64,000 bases of DNA from Iamia sp963728655. Its GTDB lineage: Bacteria > Actinomycetota > Acidimicrobiia > Acidimicrobiales > Iamiaceae. The stretch is from the NCBI GenBank assembly GCA_963728655.1, contig CAVSLD010000004.1:186001-250000 (forward strand). Direction: 5' to 3'. The notes below the pieces were generated by a model, which saw only the letters and a list, made by a program, of their open reading frames with translations, was not told the DNA's origin and did no database searches. The translations under genes and the position numbers were made by a program. Positions 7,176 to 17,844 of the stretch are shown one piece after another. Each line of letters begins with the position of its first letter. The stretch's first letter is position 1.

Positions 7176-8448
7176 TCAGCCGGCGAGCGAGGTGAGCAGC
7201 GCGTTCAGGGCTCGTTCCTCGGCCGCAGGGTCGGTGGACGACTCTCGGACGGCGCTCAGGGCGTCGTCGATCTCGCTGTCGAGGAAGGTCCAGGCCGTCT
7301 CGTCGAGGGGTTCGAGGGTGGGCTGGGCGTCGTCCCAGGCGGTCTCGAGGTCCGTGATGCGGGTGGCGGCTCCGGCCTGGTCGCCCTGTTGGACGAGGCC
7401 GAGGGTGTCCTGGGCGATCGTGGTGAACCCGGCGAGGTCGGAGGCGGGGAAGCTGGCCGTGGCCTGCTGGGGCGTGAGCTGCTCGACCGGCCCGGCGGCG
7501 GCCTCCTCCTCCTGGGCGGAGAACGCCTGGTGAGGCTGGCTGTTCGCGTAGGCGAGGACGCCGACGGTGAGGAGGGCGACGGCCCCGAAGTAGGCCAGCA
7601 TCTTGCGCTCGCGCTCGGGGTCGCGGTCGGCGGCGACGTGGGCATCGGCCTCGTCCTCGATGACGTCGGGTCGCTTCACGGCGAGGTAGATCACGGTGCC
7701 GAGGATGGCGGTCAGGAAGATCACGCTGGTGCCGAGGGTCCCGACGCCGATCCCGCCGAGCTGCTTCTCGACGGCGATCCAGTCGCCGAGGTTCGCTCCG
7801 AGGGGGCGGGTGAGCACGTAGGCGATCCAGAACGACAGCACGGCGTTGGCACCGAGCCTCCAACCCACGACGGTGGCGGCGATCAGGAAGACGGGGAGCA
7901 GGACAGCGACGCCGGGTGTCCAACCGGTCAGCTCGAGGGTCCAGTCGCCGGCGGCGGTCCCGAGGGCGAAGGTGAGGAGGATCGGCCAGCCAGTAGAACG
8001 CCTCGCGGGGGACGCTCACGATGCTGTGGATCGACAACGTGCCCTCCCTCCGGTACCAGAGCGCGAAGGTCAGGGCAAGGACTGCAGCGACCACCGGCGT
8101 GGTGATCGCCAGGTTGACCCCGTACCTGTCGGTCAGGATGTCGGTGTAGAGGGTGCCGGTCACGCTGAGCACGACCACCGTGGACCAGTACGAGAAGGCG
8201 TTGTACCTCGGGAGGCGGATCTGCCAGGCCAGGACGGCCGCGAGGACGACGCTGAAGATGAGCGTGGTGTTGATCAGGCCGACGTTCAGGTCGACGGCGA
8301 TCCAGTCGGCGAAGCTCTCGCCGACCGTTGTGCACAGGATCTTGATGATCCAGAACCAGATGGTGATCTCGGGGACCTTGTTGAGCAAGGCACGCCCCGT
8401 AGAGCTGGTCGCAGGGCTCGGTGGGCTCGTGGCGGTCGCAGCGGTCAT
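7176..8448 (-). CDS. COG4705-type integral membrane protein (one frameshift)
   Basis: Two open segments join at about 7985 if two bases are restored, giving about 425 residues. The family repeat is present several times: FWIIKILCTTVGESFADWIA, TGTLYTDILTDRYGVNL and TRPLGANLGDWIA, each a membrane helix ending in a G-E/D-x-x-D/W signature. At least eight helices are visible. The last 130 residues are an extra domain: one helix (YFGAVALLTVGVLAYANSQ) and an Ala/Glu-rich extracytoplasmic helical region. COG4705 proteins are uncharacterised. The gene is divergent from the response regulator at 8544 and probably belongs to its regulon. Confidence 0.75.
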
Positions 8449-8543
8449 GGCCGAGATCGTGGAGGGCCTGGTTGAGTGGGTGATCTCTGCCAGGTTCGCG
8501 GTGGGTAAACCCTTCGCGACCGACCGTCGGGGTCGAGCGGGAT

Positions 8544-9281
8544 GTGGGATCGTTGCGCCGTGCCCCGACGAGGCGTTGCGCGTTGAGCGGGGGCGAAGCG
8601 ACGAGACGTGCCTCGATCCTCGTCGTCGAGGACGACCCCGTGATCGCCCACGGCCTCGTCTCGGAGCTGTCCGGCCAGGGCTACGCGGCCCGGCTCGCCC
8701 CGACGGGCGAGGAGGCGCTGCGCCTGGCGCGGGCCGAGCCGCCCGACGCGGTGCTGTTGGACCTCGGCCTGCCGGACCTCGACGGCGTCCACGTCTGTCG
8801 GTCCCTGCGTCGCCTGCTGCCCGACGGGCCGATCGTGATCCTCACCGCCCGTGATGCGGAGATCGACATCGTCGTCGGACTCGACGCCGGGGCCACCGAT
8901 TACGTCACCAAGCCGTTCAGCACCCGGGTGGTGCTCGCCCGGCTGCGTGCGCACCTGCGCTCCCCCTCGTCGTCGGCATCGACCGACCTCGTCTTCGACG
9001 AGCTGCGGATCGACGTGGCCGGCCTCCGCGTGTTCGTGGGTTCCTCGGAGGTCCCGCTGCGACCCAAGGAGCTGGCGCTGCTCGTGCGTCTGGCGTCGTC
9101 GGCGGGACGGGTGCTGAGCCGGGACCAGCTCCTCGACGACGTGTGGGACATGACCTGGACGACCGGGACGAAGACGCTCGAGGTCCATGTCCACACCGTG
9201 CGGCGCAAGCTGGGGCAACGAGCGGACGGACGACCGTGGATCTCGACGGTCCGGTCCTTCGGCTACCGCTTCGAGCCGTGA
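8544..9281 (+). CDS. OmpR-family response regulator
   Basis: A receiver plus winged-helix protein of up to 245 residues. The receiver begins near residue 24 (SILVVEDDPVIAHGL), has the phospho-acceptor Asp in AVLLDLGLPDLDG, the switch Thr in VILTAR and the Lys in DYVTKPF. The C-terminal domain ends with TKTLEVHVHTVRRKLG and STVRSFGYRFEP, the usual OmpR/PhoB DNA-binding wing. The GTG at 8544 is the longest start; the true start could be up to 20 codons later (TTG 8585). The stop overlaps the kinase start (GTGA), so the pair is translationally coupled. Confidence 0.92.
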   Translation: MGSLRRAPTRRCALSGGEATRRASILVVEDDPVIAHGLVSELSGQGYAARLAPTGEEALRLARAEPPDAVLLDLGLPDLDGVHVCRSLRRLLPDGPIVILTARDAEIDIVVGLDAGATDYVTKPFSTRVVLARLRAHLRSPSSSASTDLVFDELRIDVAGLRVFVGSSEVPLRPKELALLVRLASSAGRVLSRDQLLDDVWDMTWTTGTKTLEVHVHTVRRKLGQRADGRPWISTVRSFGYRFEP

Positions 9282-10498
9282 AGACCCGCATCGCTCGCAC
9301 GATCGTCGGTGTGGCGGCCCTGGTCGTGGTGGGGTTGGGGGTCCCGTTCGCCATCGTGGTCCAGCACCTCTACGAGGGTCGGGCCACCGTCCAGCTGCAG
9401 CGCTCGGCGGCCGAGGCCATCGCCGAGCTGGCCCTCCCGCTGCGGGTCGACGAGATCGCCGCGGCGTCACGAGAGCCGGACGCACCACCGGACTTCTCGG
9501 TGTACGACGCGTCCGGGGACCGGCTCTTCGGGACCGGGCCGGATCGCCTCGACGGACGCGCCCCGGACCAGCTCGTCGTGGTGTCGCCGATCGCCGACCG
9601 CACCACCGAGACCGTCGTCGGCTGGGTGCGGGTGAGCCGCCCACACGCATCCATCGACGGCGAGGCCCGCCGGGCGTGGGCCCTGATGGCCCTCGCCGCC
9701 CTGGGCGGACTCGGCGTCGCTCTCCTCATCGCCCGGCGGGAGGCGGCGCGCCTCGCGGATCCGATCTCGGAGCTGGCGTCGAGGGCCGAGCGCCTGGGGT
9801 CGGGGGACTTCGACCCCACACCCGCGCCCACCGGCACACCCGAGCTGGACGTCCTCGCCGATGCCCTGGCCGTGTCCGACCGGCGGCTCGAGGAGCTGGT
9901 CACCCGCGAGCGCGAGTTCAGTGCCAACGCCTCGCATCAGCTGCGGACGCCGCTCGCAGGCCTCCAGGTCAGCCTCGAGCGGGGCGATCTCGCCACCGCC
10001 GCGGTCGAGGCGCGACGACTCTCCGCGACGGTGGACCACATGCTCGCCCTGGCGCGAGGCGCGCTGCCGACGCCCAGCAGGATCGAGCTGGGTCCCGTCC
10101 TCACCGACATGGCCCACACCTGGCGGACGACCTTCGCCCGAGCGGAGCGGCACCTGATGGTGCTGATCGACGATCAGCTGCCGGAGGTCCGGGTACGACA
10201 CGGCTCGATCGAACAGGCCTTGGATGCCCTGCTCGACAACTCGCTCCGGCACGGCGAGGGCTCGACCCGACTCATCGCCCGACAGGTCCACGGTGGACTC
10301 GTGATCCAGGTCGACGACGAGGGCCCCGGCATCGACGCAGGTCGCGCTGCGGCCGTGTTCGAGCGGCGCGAGGGCGCTGGCACGGGGATCGGCCTCGCCC
10401 TCGCCCGCACCCTCGTCGAGGCCGACGGCGGCCGGCTGCTCCTCACCGATCCCGACCACGCCGAGTTCCGCATCGTCCTCGCCGGACGCGACTCCTAG
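9278..10498 (+). CDS. sensor histidine kinase
   Basis: A 406-residue membrane kinase beginning at GTG 9278, overlapping the regulator stop. Membrane helix 1 is at residues about 8-28 (VGVAALVVVGLGVPFAIVV), a sensor domain of about 110 residues follows, then helix 2 (AWALMALAALGGLGVALLI) and a HAMP segment. The H-box is FSANASHQLRTPLAGLQ, the N-box LLDNSLRHGEG, and the G-boxes VDDEGPGI and GTGIGLALARTL. The C-terminus lacks extra domains. It partners the regulator at 8544 and its stop codon interlocks with that of the convergent kinase at 10495. Confidence 0.93.
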   Translation: MKTRIARTIVGVAALVVVGLGVPFAIVVQHLYEGRATVQLQRSAAEAIAELALPLRVDEIAAASREPDAPPDFSVYDASGDRLFGTGPDRLDGRAPDQLVVVSPIADRTTETVVGWVRVSRPHASIDGEARRAWALMALAALGGLGVALLIARREAARLADPISELASRAERLGSGDFDPTPAPTGTPELDVLADALAVSDRRLEELVTREREFSANASHQLRTPLAGLQVSLERGDLATAAVEARRLSATVDHMLALARGALPTPSRIELGPVLTDMAHTWRTTFARAERHLMVLIDDQLPEVRVRHGSIEQALDALLDNSLRHGEGSTRLIARQVHGGLVIQVDDEGPGIDAGRAAAVFERREGAGTGIGLALARTLVEADGGRLLLTDPDHAEFRIVLAGRDS

Positions 10499-11911
10499 AC
10501 CGGCTGGTCCTCCCCTGGGGTCGGGGCCCGGTCCCCAGCCCTCGGCAGCAGGACCTCGACCCGGGCGCCTCCTGCCCGGCCCTCGACAGCCCGGACGGTG
10601 CCGTGGTGCGCAGCGACCACCTCGGCGGTGATCGCCAGCCCGAGGCCACTACCCCCGTCGTCGCGCGCCCGGGCCTCGTCGAGGCGCACGAAGCGCTCGA
10701 AGACCTCCTCGCGCCGGTCGGCGGGGATGCCGGAGCCGTCGTCCTCGACCACCAGCAGGACCCCGTCGACGGCCTCCGCGAGCTCCACGCGGATCGACGA
10801 TCGGGCGTGGCGCGCCGCGTTGTCACCGAGGTTGCGCAGCACTCGACGCAGGTGGGAGGCATCTCCGTCGACCTGGCCGGCAGAGACGGCCGAGACGTCG
10901 ACGTCGTGGTCCGTGGTGGCCCGGAGCCGGGCGGCCTCGTCGAAGACCAGGTCGTCGAGGTCGATCACCCGGCGGCGCACCTCGAGTGTGCTCTCGTCGG
11001 CGCGGGCCAGGAACAGCAGGTCATCCACCAGGCGCTCGATCCGCAGGTCCTCGGGCAGGACGACTGCGGCCAGCTCGTCATCGGTGCCGCGTCCCGGGTG
11101 AGCCAGGGCGACCTCGGCGTGGTGGCGGATGGTCGCGACGGGCGACCGCAGCTCGTGCGAGGCGTCGGAGATGAACCGCTGCTGGCGCTCCTGGGACGCC
11201 TCGAGGCGGTCGAGCATGCGGTTCATCGTCTGGGCCAGGCGCGCGACCTCGTCACCGGTGTCGGGGATCGGGGACCCGTCGGTGCAGCTCCCGGCCCGAC
11301 ACTGCGTCGACCTCCCGCCGGATCGCCTCCACCGGCGCGAGGGTCCGCCCCACCACCATCCAGGTGGTCCCCCCCACGAGCAGCAGGAGGATCGGGATGC
11401 CGGCGACGAGGAGGCCGCGCACCAGGTCGGTGGACTCGGTCACCACCTCGGTCGACCGGCCGACCAGCACGGTGTAGCGAGCTGACGGCGCGTCGGCGGC
11501 CTCCGCCCGCACGAGGAAGGAGCCCTCGTCGCCCACCGGGGCGCGCACCTCGGTCGAGCCGCCGGGGGCGACGTCGGCGATCGCCGCCTCACCGGCGACG
11601 TTCTCGCTCGAGGCGACCACTCGTCGGTCCTCGTCGACGACCTGGATGACGAGGTCTTCGTCGTCGCCGACGGCCAGCTCACCCGGCGTCGTCCCTGACT
11701 CCAGGAGGTCGGCCACGTCGATGGCTCGCAGCCGGGCGGCCGTGCTCACCTGGTCGCGCAGCGACGACTGGAGCAGCACCACCAGGGTGATCCCCCCGAC
11801 CACGAGGGCCAGCCCGACGACCACCACGGCCACCGCGGTGGTCCGGACCCGGATCGACCGGGCTCGCCGGAGCCCCGACACCCGGCCCGACGGTGCAGCG
11901 TCAGCCGCCAT
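10495..11911 (-). CDS. sensor histidine kinase (one frameshift)
   Basis: The gene reads leftward from ATG 11911 and changes frame at about 11275; adding two bases in CCCGAT restores one protein of about 470 residues. Helix 1 is VAVVVVGLALVVGGITLVV, the periplasmic domain is acidic, and helix 2 is LLVAGIPILLLLVGGTTWMV. HAMP, then H-box FISDASHELRSPVATIR, N-box NLGDNAARHA, and G-boxes VVEDDGSGIP and GSGLGLAITAEV complete a classic HisKA/HATPase kinase. The start overlaps the end of the response regulator gene by 11 bases. It converges on the kinase at 9278. Confidence 0.9.
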
Positions 11912-12579
11912 CGGTCGCCATGCGGTAGCCCGCGCCTCGGATCGTGACGATGGACTCCCGGCCGAAGGGTCGGTCCAGCTTGTTGCGGAGGCCGCGCGAC
12001 GTAGACCTCCACGATGTTCGGGTCGCCATCGAAGTCGTAGTCCCACACGTGGTCGAGGATCTCGCGCTTGGAGAGGACCTCGCCGGCCCGGCGGAGGAGG
12101 AGCTCCAGCAACGACATCTCGCGCGGGGTGAGGTCGACCTCCTGCTCGCCCCTCCAGCAGCGGCGCGAGGCGGGGTCGAGGCTCAGGTCGCCGGCGGCCA
12201 GCACCGTCGGCCGCTCCCGGCCGCCCCGGCGCAGCAGGGCCCGGATCCGGGCCAGCAACACGACGTAGGAGAAGGGCTTGGTCAGGTAGTCGTCGGCGCC
12301 GGTGTCGAGCGCCTCGGCCTCGTCGAGCTCGCCGGCCTTGGCCGTCAGCATGAGGATCGGGGTCCAGTTGCCGGCCTCGCGGAGCTCGGCGCAGACCTGG
12401 TAGCCGCTCTTGCCCGGCAGCATGATGTCGAGGACGATGACGTCGTAGGGGTGCTCCGTCGCCATCCACAGGCCGTCGGTGCCGTCGAGGGCGACGTCGA
12501 CGGCGAAGCCCTCGGCCTCGAGCCCGTTGCGCAGCCCCGCGGCCAACCGCTTCTCGTCCTCCACGACCAGCACGCGCAT
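11901..12579 (-). CDS. OmpR-family response regulator (one frameshift)
   Basis: Starts at ATG 12579 (MRVLVVEDEKRLAAGLRNGL) and would be about 225 residues once two bases are restored at about 11995, where GCGCGG interrupts the DNA-binding domain. Receiver: Asp in VIVLDIMLPGKSGY, Thr in LMLTAKAGE, Lys in YLTKPFSY. DNA-binding domain: LTPREMSLLELLLRRAGEVL, DPNIVEVYV and the end SIVTIRGAGYRMATDGG. It resembles the MprA/TcrA-like regulators of actinobacteria. The box at 12629-12644 lies just upstream, so it may regulate itself. Confidence 0.9.
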
Positions 12580-12628
12580 GGGTGGCCCTTCCGTCGGGGT
12601 CGATCGGCGCCACTCTGGGCGGACGCAC

Positions 12629-12644
12629 CTGAGGACACGCTGAA
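12629..12644 (-). promoter_or_regulatory. OmpR-type box A, upstream of the response regulator
   Basis: Minus strand TTCAG-CGTGTC-CTCAG, two half-sites in direct repeat at 11-base spacing. Eleven bases further on is CAGAGT (12612-12617), a plausible -10. Copies with the same spacing occur at 12702 and 26425. Confidence 0.6.
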
Positions 12645-12701
12645 GGCACCCGGGCACGCCAGGCGCAGGTCACCCACGACGGGTCGTCCGTCCCGCCCGT
12701 G

Positions 12702-12717
12702 TTCAGCGTCGCCTCAG
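12702..12717 (+). promoter_or_regulatory. OmpR-type box B, upstream of the PAP2 gene
   Basis: TTCAG-CGTCGC-CTCAG, followed exactly 11 bases later by TACCGT (12729-12734) as -10. It differs from box A at two of 16 positions and points the opposite way, so A and B make a divergent control region. Confidence 0.6.
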
Positions 12718-12811
12718 CCGGGCCTCCGTACCGTGGGGCCGCCGGGCGACGCCCTGTCGACCCTCTCCGTGGGGGCGTCGCCCGGCCCCCACGGATCGGA
12801 GACCTCGGCAG

Positions 12812-13735
12812 ATGGGCAGCCTGATCGATGCGCTGACCGGCCTCCCGTCGCTTCTTCCTGGCTGTACCTCGCACCGCGTGCTGGGGCGGGCCAGCGCCGT
12901 GGTCGGGGGGCTGGCGTCGGGGTCCTCTTGTGGTGTCGGTGCGGTGGGTGGTGGCCCGCCAGGACGCGCTTCGCGCGCGGTGGCCGGGTCCGGGCCAGTG
13001 CGGTCGCCGCCGGGTCGAGGAGGCGTGCCAGCCCGAGCTGGCACGGGCGTGGCGCTCCGTGGCCGCACCGAGCCTTCCTGGCCGTCGCCGCCGTCGCGAT
13101 GGTGGTGGTCGGCCGCGGGTGGGCGTGTCCGAGACGTTCGAGGCGGTCGTCGGTACCAAGGGGATCGCCCGGCTCGACCAGCCCGTCCCCGATGGCTCTC
13201 GCCCACCGGACGGCGTGGCTGACCGGTGCGATGCGCCGGGTGTCGGCGGTGGGCGGGGTCACCGGAGGGGGTCGCTGGCGGTCCTGAGGTGGCCGGCGGG
13301 CGCCGAAGGACGTGGCGACCGATGCTCGTGGTCGGGGCCGCCCTCGGCGGGGCGTGGTCACCTTCCAGGCCATCAAGCACCTCGTGGGCCGGCCCCGACC
13401 CATGGTCGCGGTCACGACCGCGCCGGCTTCGCGTTCCCGTCGGGCCACACCACGACGACCGTCGCGGTCGCCGGCGCCGTCGCCTGGCTGGTCGCCGGAC
13501 CGGCCGTGGCGTCAACGGCGCGTGCTGGACCACGCCCTCCCCGTGGGCGCTGGTGGGGTTGTCCCGCGCCTACCTCGGTGCGCACTGGCTGACCGATATG
13601 GCCGGGGGGTGGCTGTTGGGCACGGCGTGGCTGGCGGGGGTGGTCGCGGCCGATGTGGCGGTCTGGTACGTGCGGCCCCCCCCCCCCTCCCCCTCCCTCC
13701 TCCTCCCCCCTCGGCCCCGGGGATGCGTGGTGTGA
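12812..13735 (+). CDS. PAP2-family phosphatase (multiple frameshifts)
   Basis: All three acid-phosphatase motifs are present but spread over the three plus-strand frames: KHLVGRPRP (motif 1, near 13380), FAFPSGHTTTTVAV (motif 2, near 13430) and GLSRAYLGAHWLTDMAGG (motif 3, near 13560-13610). Hydrophobic helices such as FLAVAAVAMVVVG and GWLLGTAWLAGVVAADVAVW lie between and after them. At least six frame changes occur, consistent with the dinucleotide losses seen throughout the window. Such proteins dephosphorylate undecaprenyl-pyrophosphate or phospholipids in the membrane. The start is uncertain; ATG 12812 is the first plausible one after the promoter at 12729. Confidence 0.7.
13676..13712 (+). 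repeat. 37-nt polypyrimidine tract with a run of 12 C
   Basis: An uninterrupted C/T tract at the end of the PAP2 gene, beginning with about 12 cytosines. It is a likely sequencing-error site, so the C-terminus of the PAP2 protein is unreliable here. Confidence 0.7.
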
Positions 13736-13846
13736 TCGGCACGGCCCGACCCGGCAGCGCCTCGGGTCGAGGGTTCCAGTGACGGTGCACCCTCCACGAG
13801 GCCGACCTGAACCGTCGAGGGCCGAGAGCCTGCCATCGGGCGGACA

Positions 13847-16495
13847 TCAGAGGTCGCGAGGGCGGAGTCCGCCATGCGACGGGTGGAGTGGATCGTCGTC
13901 AGGGCCGCGGCGGCGACCGCAGCGAGCCCGATGCCGCCGACGGTGCCGAGGTAGGTCCAGGGGATGGCGAGGCTCGACGGCGGCGGGTCGAAGACGCCGG
14001 TGAGGACCTTGATGAGCATGTGGGTGAGGGCCCACGCCCCGGCGGCGCCGGCGAGGAGCCCGCCGAGGGCGACGACGCCGGACTCGGCCCAGACGAAGCT
14101 GCCGAGCTGGCGGGGGGTCGCACCGAGGGCGGTGGCGATGGCGAAGGTCCGTCTGCGTTCGGCGAGGCCGAGGGCGAGGACGAGCCCGGTCGGCGGAGGC
14201 AGTGAGGAGGAGGGCGAAGCCGAGCTCGACGCGGGTCAGGCCGGCCAGGTCGACGGCAGTGAGGCTGGAGCCGATGACGTGCCGGCTGGTGGTGATGTCG
14301 GTGACCTTGGCGTCGGTGCCGACGACGTCGCGTACCCGGGAGGCGACGGCGGCGGGGTCGTGGCCGCCGGTGTCGAGGAGGAAGGCTCCCGACCGCGTGG
14401 CTGCCGGTCGGCTGGCGATGTAGTCGGCGTTGGCGACGAGGAAGCTGTCGGAGGGCGCCGTGGGGAACTCCTTGGCGACGCCGGCGTAGTGGAACTGCAC
14501 GTCGGTGTACTGCTTGGTGCGGCCGTCCTGGAGGCGCAGGGTGATGGGGTCGCCGGGGGCGAGCTGGAAGTCATGCACGGTCTGAGCGCAGACGAGGACG
14601 CTGTCGGGTCGGGCGCGAGGGTGGGCATGAGGTGGGGCGTGCCGCCGACGAAGTAGGCGTCCTGGAGCGGGTGGCGTCGACGATGGTGTCGGTGCGGACG
14701 CCGTAGAGGTCTTGCAGGTCGGCGCCGACGTAGGCGTAGCGGTGCTGGACGGGTTCCACGGAGCGGACGCCGGGGACGGCGGCGAGTGTCGGATGCTGTC
14801 TGGGGCCGACGACGACGCCGGGTGACTCGGTGACGGTGACGTCGGCGCCGTTGGTCAGCAGGGCATCGACCTCGGCTTGTTGGCGGTAGGTGGCGTTGAA
14901 GATGGCGGTGGAGGCGGCGAACGAGACGGTGAGGGCGACGAGGGCCAGCGCCCGGGCGAGGAGGCGTCGTTGGCGGGACATCGACGCCGCGATGGTCCCG
15001 GAGAGCCGTCCCGCGAGTGGCCGCAGCAGGGCGCGCGACGAGGCGGCGGCCGCGGTCGAGGAGCGTGTCGGCGAAGCGCCAGGCGAGCAGCCCGAGCCGG
15101 TCCAGAGCAGGGCCGGGCCGGCGAAGGCCCAGTAGGAGACGGAGATGGTCGGCACGCCTTCGGGGGCGAGGACGAGTTTGTAGCCGTTGCGGCTGGTGAG
15201 CCAGAACACCACGCGCCGGCGGCGAGCAGGATGATGTCGAGGCCGCTGCGCTCCCAGCGGGGGAGCCGGACGGCGGATGGTGCGGCGGTTGGCGGTGACC
15301 GTGTCGTCGCGGGCGTCGCGCCATGCCGGGAGGGCGACGGAGGCGACGGCGATGGCGAGGCCCGCGAGAGCTGATCCGCCGGCCCAGATGACGCCGGCGG
15401 CGGTGGTGGCGCCGAAGCCGCCGGTGCCGAAGGCGACGTGGCCGACGAGCGTGGCGAGGCCGAGACCGGCGACGGCGCCGAGGTCCCGACGGCGACGGCT
15501 TCGATGACACCGAGGCGGACGAGCTGTCGGGTGGTGGCGCCTCGGGCTCGCAGCAGCGCCTGCTCGCGGCGGCGGCGGTCCCGGCCGGTGCTGGCGATGG
15601 TGGCGGTGAGCAGGCCGGCGAGCACGGCGCCGGGCAGGCCGAGGAACAGGAACAGGACCTGGGCGTAGAGGGCGTCGGAGCGGGCGCCGTCGAGGGTGGC
15701 GCCGAGATTGTCGCCGACCAGCCCCGCCCCGGCGAGCTTGACCTCGAGGTTGCGGGCGGCGCCGGACACCTGGGTGTAGGCGGCGGCGGGGTCCTCGGGC
15801 AGTTGGTGGAGATGGTGGCGTGGATCTGGGTGTGGACCTGGTCGGGTCGGCGCGGCGAGGGGGTCGAACAGGTCGTGCCACTGCGTGGCCGGGAGGAGGA
15901 GCACGTTGTCGGGCGGCGCCTGCGGCTGGGCCTGCGGCGGTGCGCCGACGTCCTGGAAGAGCGAATCGGCCTGCGGGAGGTCGACGACCCCGTCGATGGT
16001 GACCGTGACCGGGTCGAGCCCGGCTCTTCCGAGGTGACGGTGTCGCCGGGGGCGACGTGGAGGTTGGCTGCGGTCTGTTGGGCGACGAGCACGCCGTTGC
16101 CGGCCCGGCCAGGTCGCGGATCTCGGCAGGGAAGGCGTCCGGTAGTCGTCGGGCAGGCCGAGGACGACGCCCGGTCCGGTGGTCTGCGTCGAGCCACCGG
16201 TGGTGGCCTCGAGCCCCGTGGTGGTGGGCGAAGTCGACCGTCGGGTGGTCTGGACGAGCGGGTCGGCGGCGACCGTCGCCTGGAACCAGGCCAGGTCGGT
16301 GCCGGGCTGGGCCTGGATCTGCCAATCGACGGCGACGTCGCCGATGGCGCGCCGGGTCATGGTTGCCTTGGAGGTGGAGAGGAAGCGCCGATCGAGGCGA
16401 GGAGGGCGACGGCGATGGCGACGCCGGCGGCGGCGGCGAGCAGGCGGCCGCCTCGGCGGCCGGGCGAGGCCGCGGAGCCAGGTGAGGGTGATCAC
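13847..16495 (-). CDS. FtsX-like ABC transporter permease (many frameshifts)
   Basis: A large permease of about 880 residues, readable only by changing frame many times. The N-terminus is MITLTWLRGLA from GTG 16495, followed by a first helix and the start of an extracytoplasmic domain (FLSTSKATMTRRAIGDVAVD). The middle has GLVGDNLGATLDGARSDALY and further helices near 15600; the later part reads LAPGDPITLRLQDGRTKQY and AFLLDTGGHDPAAVASRV. The final segment has TYLGTVGGIGLAAVAAAAL and ends in RDL at 13847. This is the two-repeat FtsX layout with large outside domains used by MacB/Lol-like exporters. GTG 16495 overlaps the ATPase stop. Confidence 0.75.
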
Positions 16496-17158
16496 TCTCT
16501 GATCGGAGCGCTCCGTCTCGCATCGTCCACACGGGTGGGGATCCGGTCGACGATGGCGGGGTCGTGGGTGGTCACGACGAGGCCGGCACCGAGGTGGTCG
16601 CCGCCGTGGAGCAGGGCGTCGACGACGACAGCGCCGGCCTCGTGGTCGAGTTGTCCGGTCGGCTCGTCGGCGAGGATGAGCTGCGGTCGCCGGCGAGGGT
16701 CCGGGCGACGGCGACGCGTTGCATCTGACCGCCGGAGAGCTCTTCGGGGAGCTTGTCGGCGATGAAGCCGAGGTCGAGATGATCGAGCGCCTCGCGGGGC
16801 GCGGGCGTCGGCGGTGTGCTCGTCGATGCCGGCCAGGAGCAGGGGAGGGCGACGTTCTCGATCACGTCGAGCGCGGGGAGCAGGCTCGGTCCCTGGAACA
16901 CGACGGACACCGGCCGGGGCGCAGGGCGCGGACCGTCGAGCGCCGGCCAGGTGACGGTGCCGCTGGTGGGGTGGTCGAGGCCGGCGAGCAGGTGGAGCAG
17001 CGTGGACTTCCCGGATCCAGAAGGACCCATGATGGCGATCGACTGACCGGCGTGCACGCTGCAGGTGGCGCCGTGGACGGCGACGACTGCGCCCGGCCCG
17101 TGCCGTAGGTGCGCGGCGAGCGCGGAGTGGACGAGTGGCCGGTCGGGTCGGGGCTCAT
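16492..17158 (-). CDS. ABC transporter ATP-binding protein, MacB/LolD type (frameshifted)
   Basis: About 222 residues after restoring bases near 17140, 16815 and 16680. Walker A is IMGPSGSGKSTLLHLLAGLD, the Q-loop sits in VSVVFQGPSLLPAL, the signature is LPEELSGGQMQRVAVARTL, and Walker B (ILADEPTGQLD) is readable after correcting the frame near 16680. The start ATG overlaps the stop of the upstream ATPase (ATGA) and its stop overlaps the permease start, so the three genes are translationally coupled. It is the second of two ATPases feeding what looks like one permease. Confidence 0.85.
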
Positions 17159-17844
17159 GCCAGGACCCGACCGTCGGTGAGATGAACGACGCGGTCGGCG
17201 GCTTCAGCGACCGCCGGGCTGTGACTGACGATCACCACGGCACGGCCCCTGCGGCCCGGTCCCGGAGCAGGGCGAGGACGCGCTGCTCGGTGTCGGTGTC
17301 GACCTCGCCGGTCGGTTCGTCGGCGAGGACCACCGGCGGGTCGTTGACGACCGCCACGGCGAGGCCGGCGCGGGCCGCCTCACCGCCGGAGAGCTCGGCG
17401 GGACGGGCCGGGCGGCGGTGATCCGAGTCCGAGCTGGTCGAGCAGGTGGCGTCTGGTCGCCGGATCGCTGCGCCCCGCCAGCCGCTGGGTGAGGGCGAGG
17501 TTGGCGTCGAGGTCGAGGTGCTCGAGCAGATTGCCGGACTGGAACAGCATGCCGATGTGGCGGGCCCGTACGCTGGCTCGCACCGACTCGGGCCGGCGCG
17601 AGATGATCTCGCCGGCGATGCGTACCGTGCCGCCGTCGGGGTCGTCGAGCCCGGCGAGGCAGGCCAGCAGCGTCGATTTGCCCGACCCGGACGGGCCGGT
17701 GACGGCCACGACTTCACCGGCCCGCACCTGGAGCGACACGCCACGGAGGGCGAGGGTCTCTTCGTCGGCGGCATGGAAGAACCGGTAGAGGTCCTCGGCC
17801 TCGACCAGCACCGGGCCAGAGGCGGTGGCTGCGGTCGGGGCCAT
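17155..17844 (-). CDS. ABC transporter ATP-binding protein, MacB/LolD type (frameshifted)
   Basis: About 230 residues from ATG 17844. Walker A TGPSGSGKSTLLACLAGLDD, Q-loop HIGMLFQSGNLLEHL, signature ELSGGEAARAGLAVAVV and Walker B VVLADEPTGEVD are all visible, then IVSHSPAVAEAADRVVHLTD at the end. Frame changes occur near 17410 and 17245. Two distinct ATPases for one FtsX permease suggest a heterodimeric motor, or a permease whose halves recruit different ATPases. It is preceded directly by the lipoprotein gene, whose end touches its start codon. Confidence 0.85.

Noticed and set aside
11944..13287. A 447-codon plus-strand ORF opposite the response regulator, and similar long antisense ORFs (33624-35435, 39378-40745, 45031-47415)
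   Set aside because: They lie antisense to genes with clear catalytic motifs, have Gly/Arg/Val/His-heavy composition and show no family motifs. They are by-products of few stop codons at high G+C.
13847..16495. Calling the FtsX permease a decayed pseudogene
   Set aside because: Motifs and length are complete from start to end and overlaps with the neighbours are intact; the breaks look like the same sequence errors found elsewhere.
15803..16765. A 320-codon plus-strand ORF over the permease start
   Set aside because: It overlaps the ABC ATPase and permease, is Arg/Gly-rich and has no motif.
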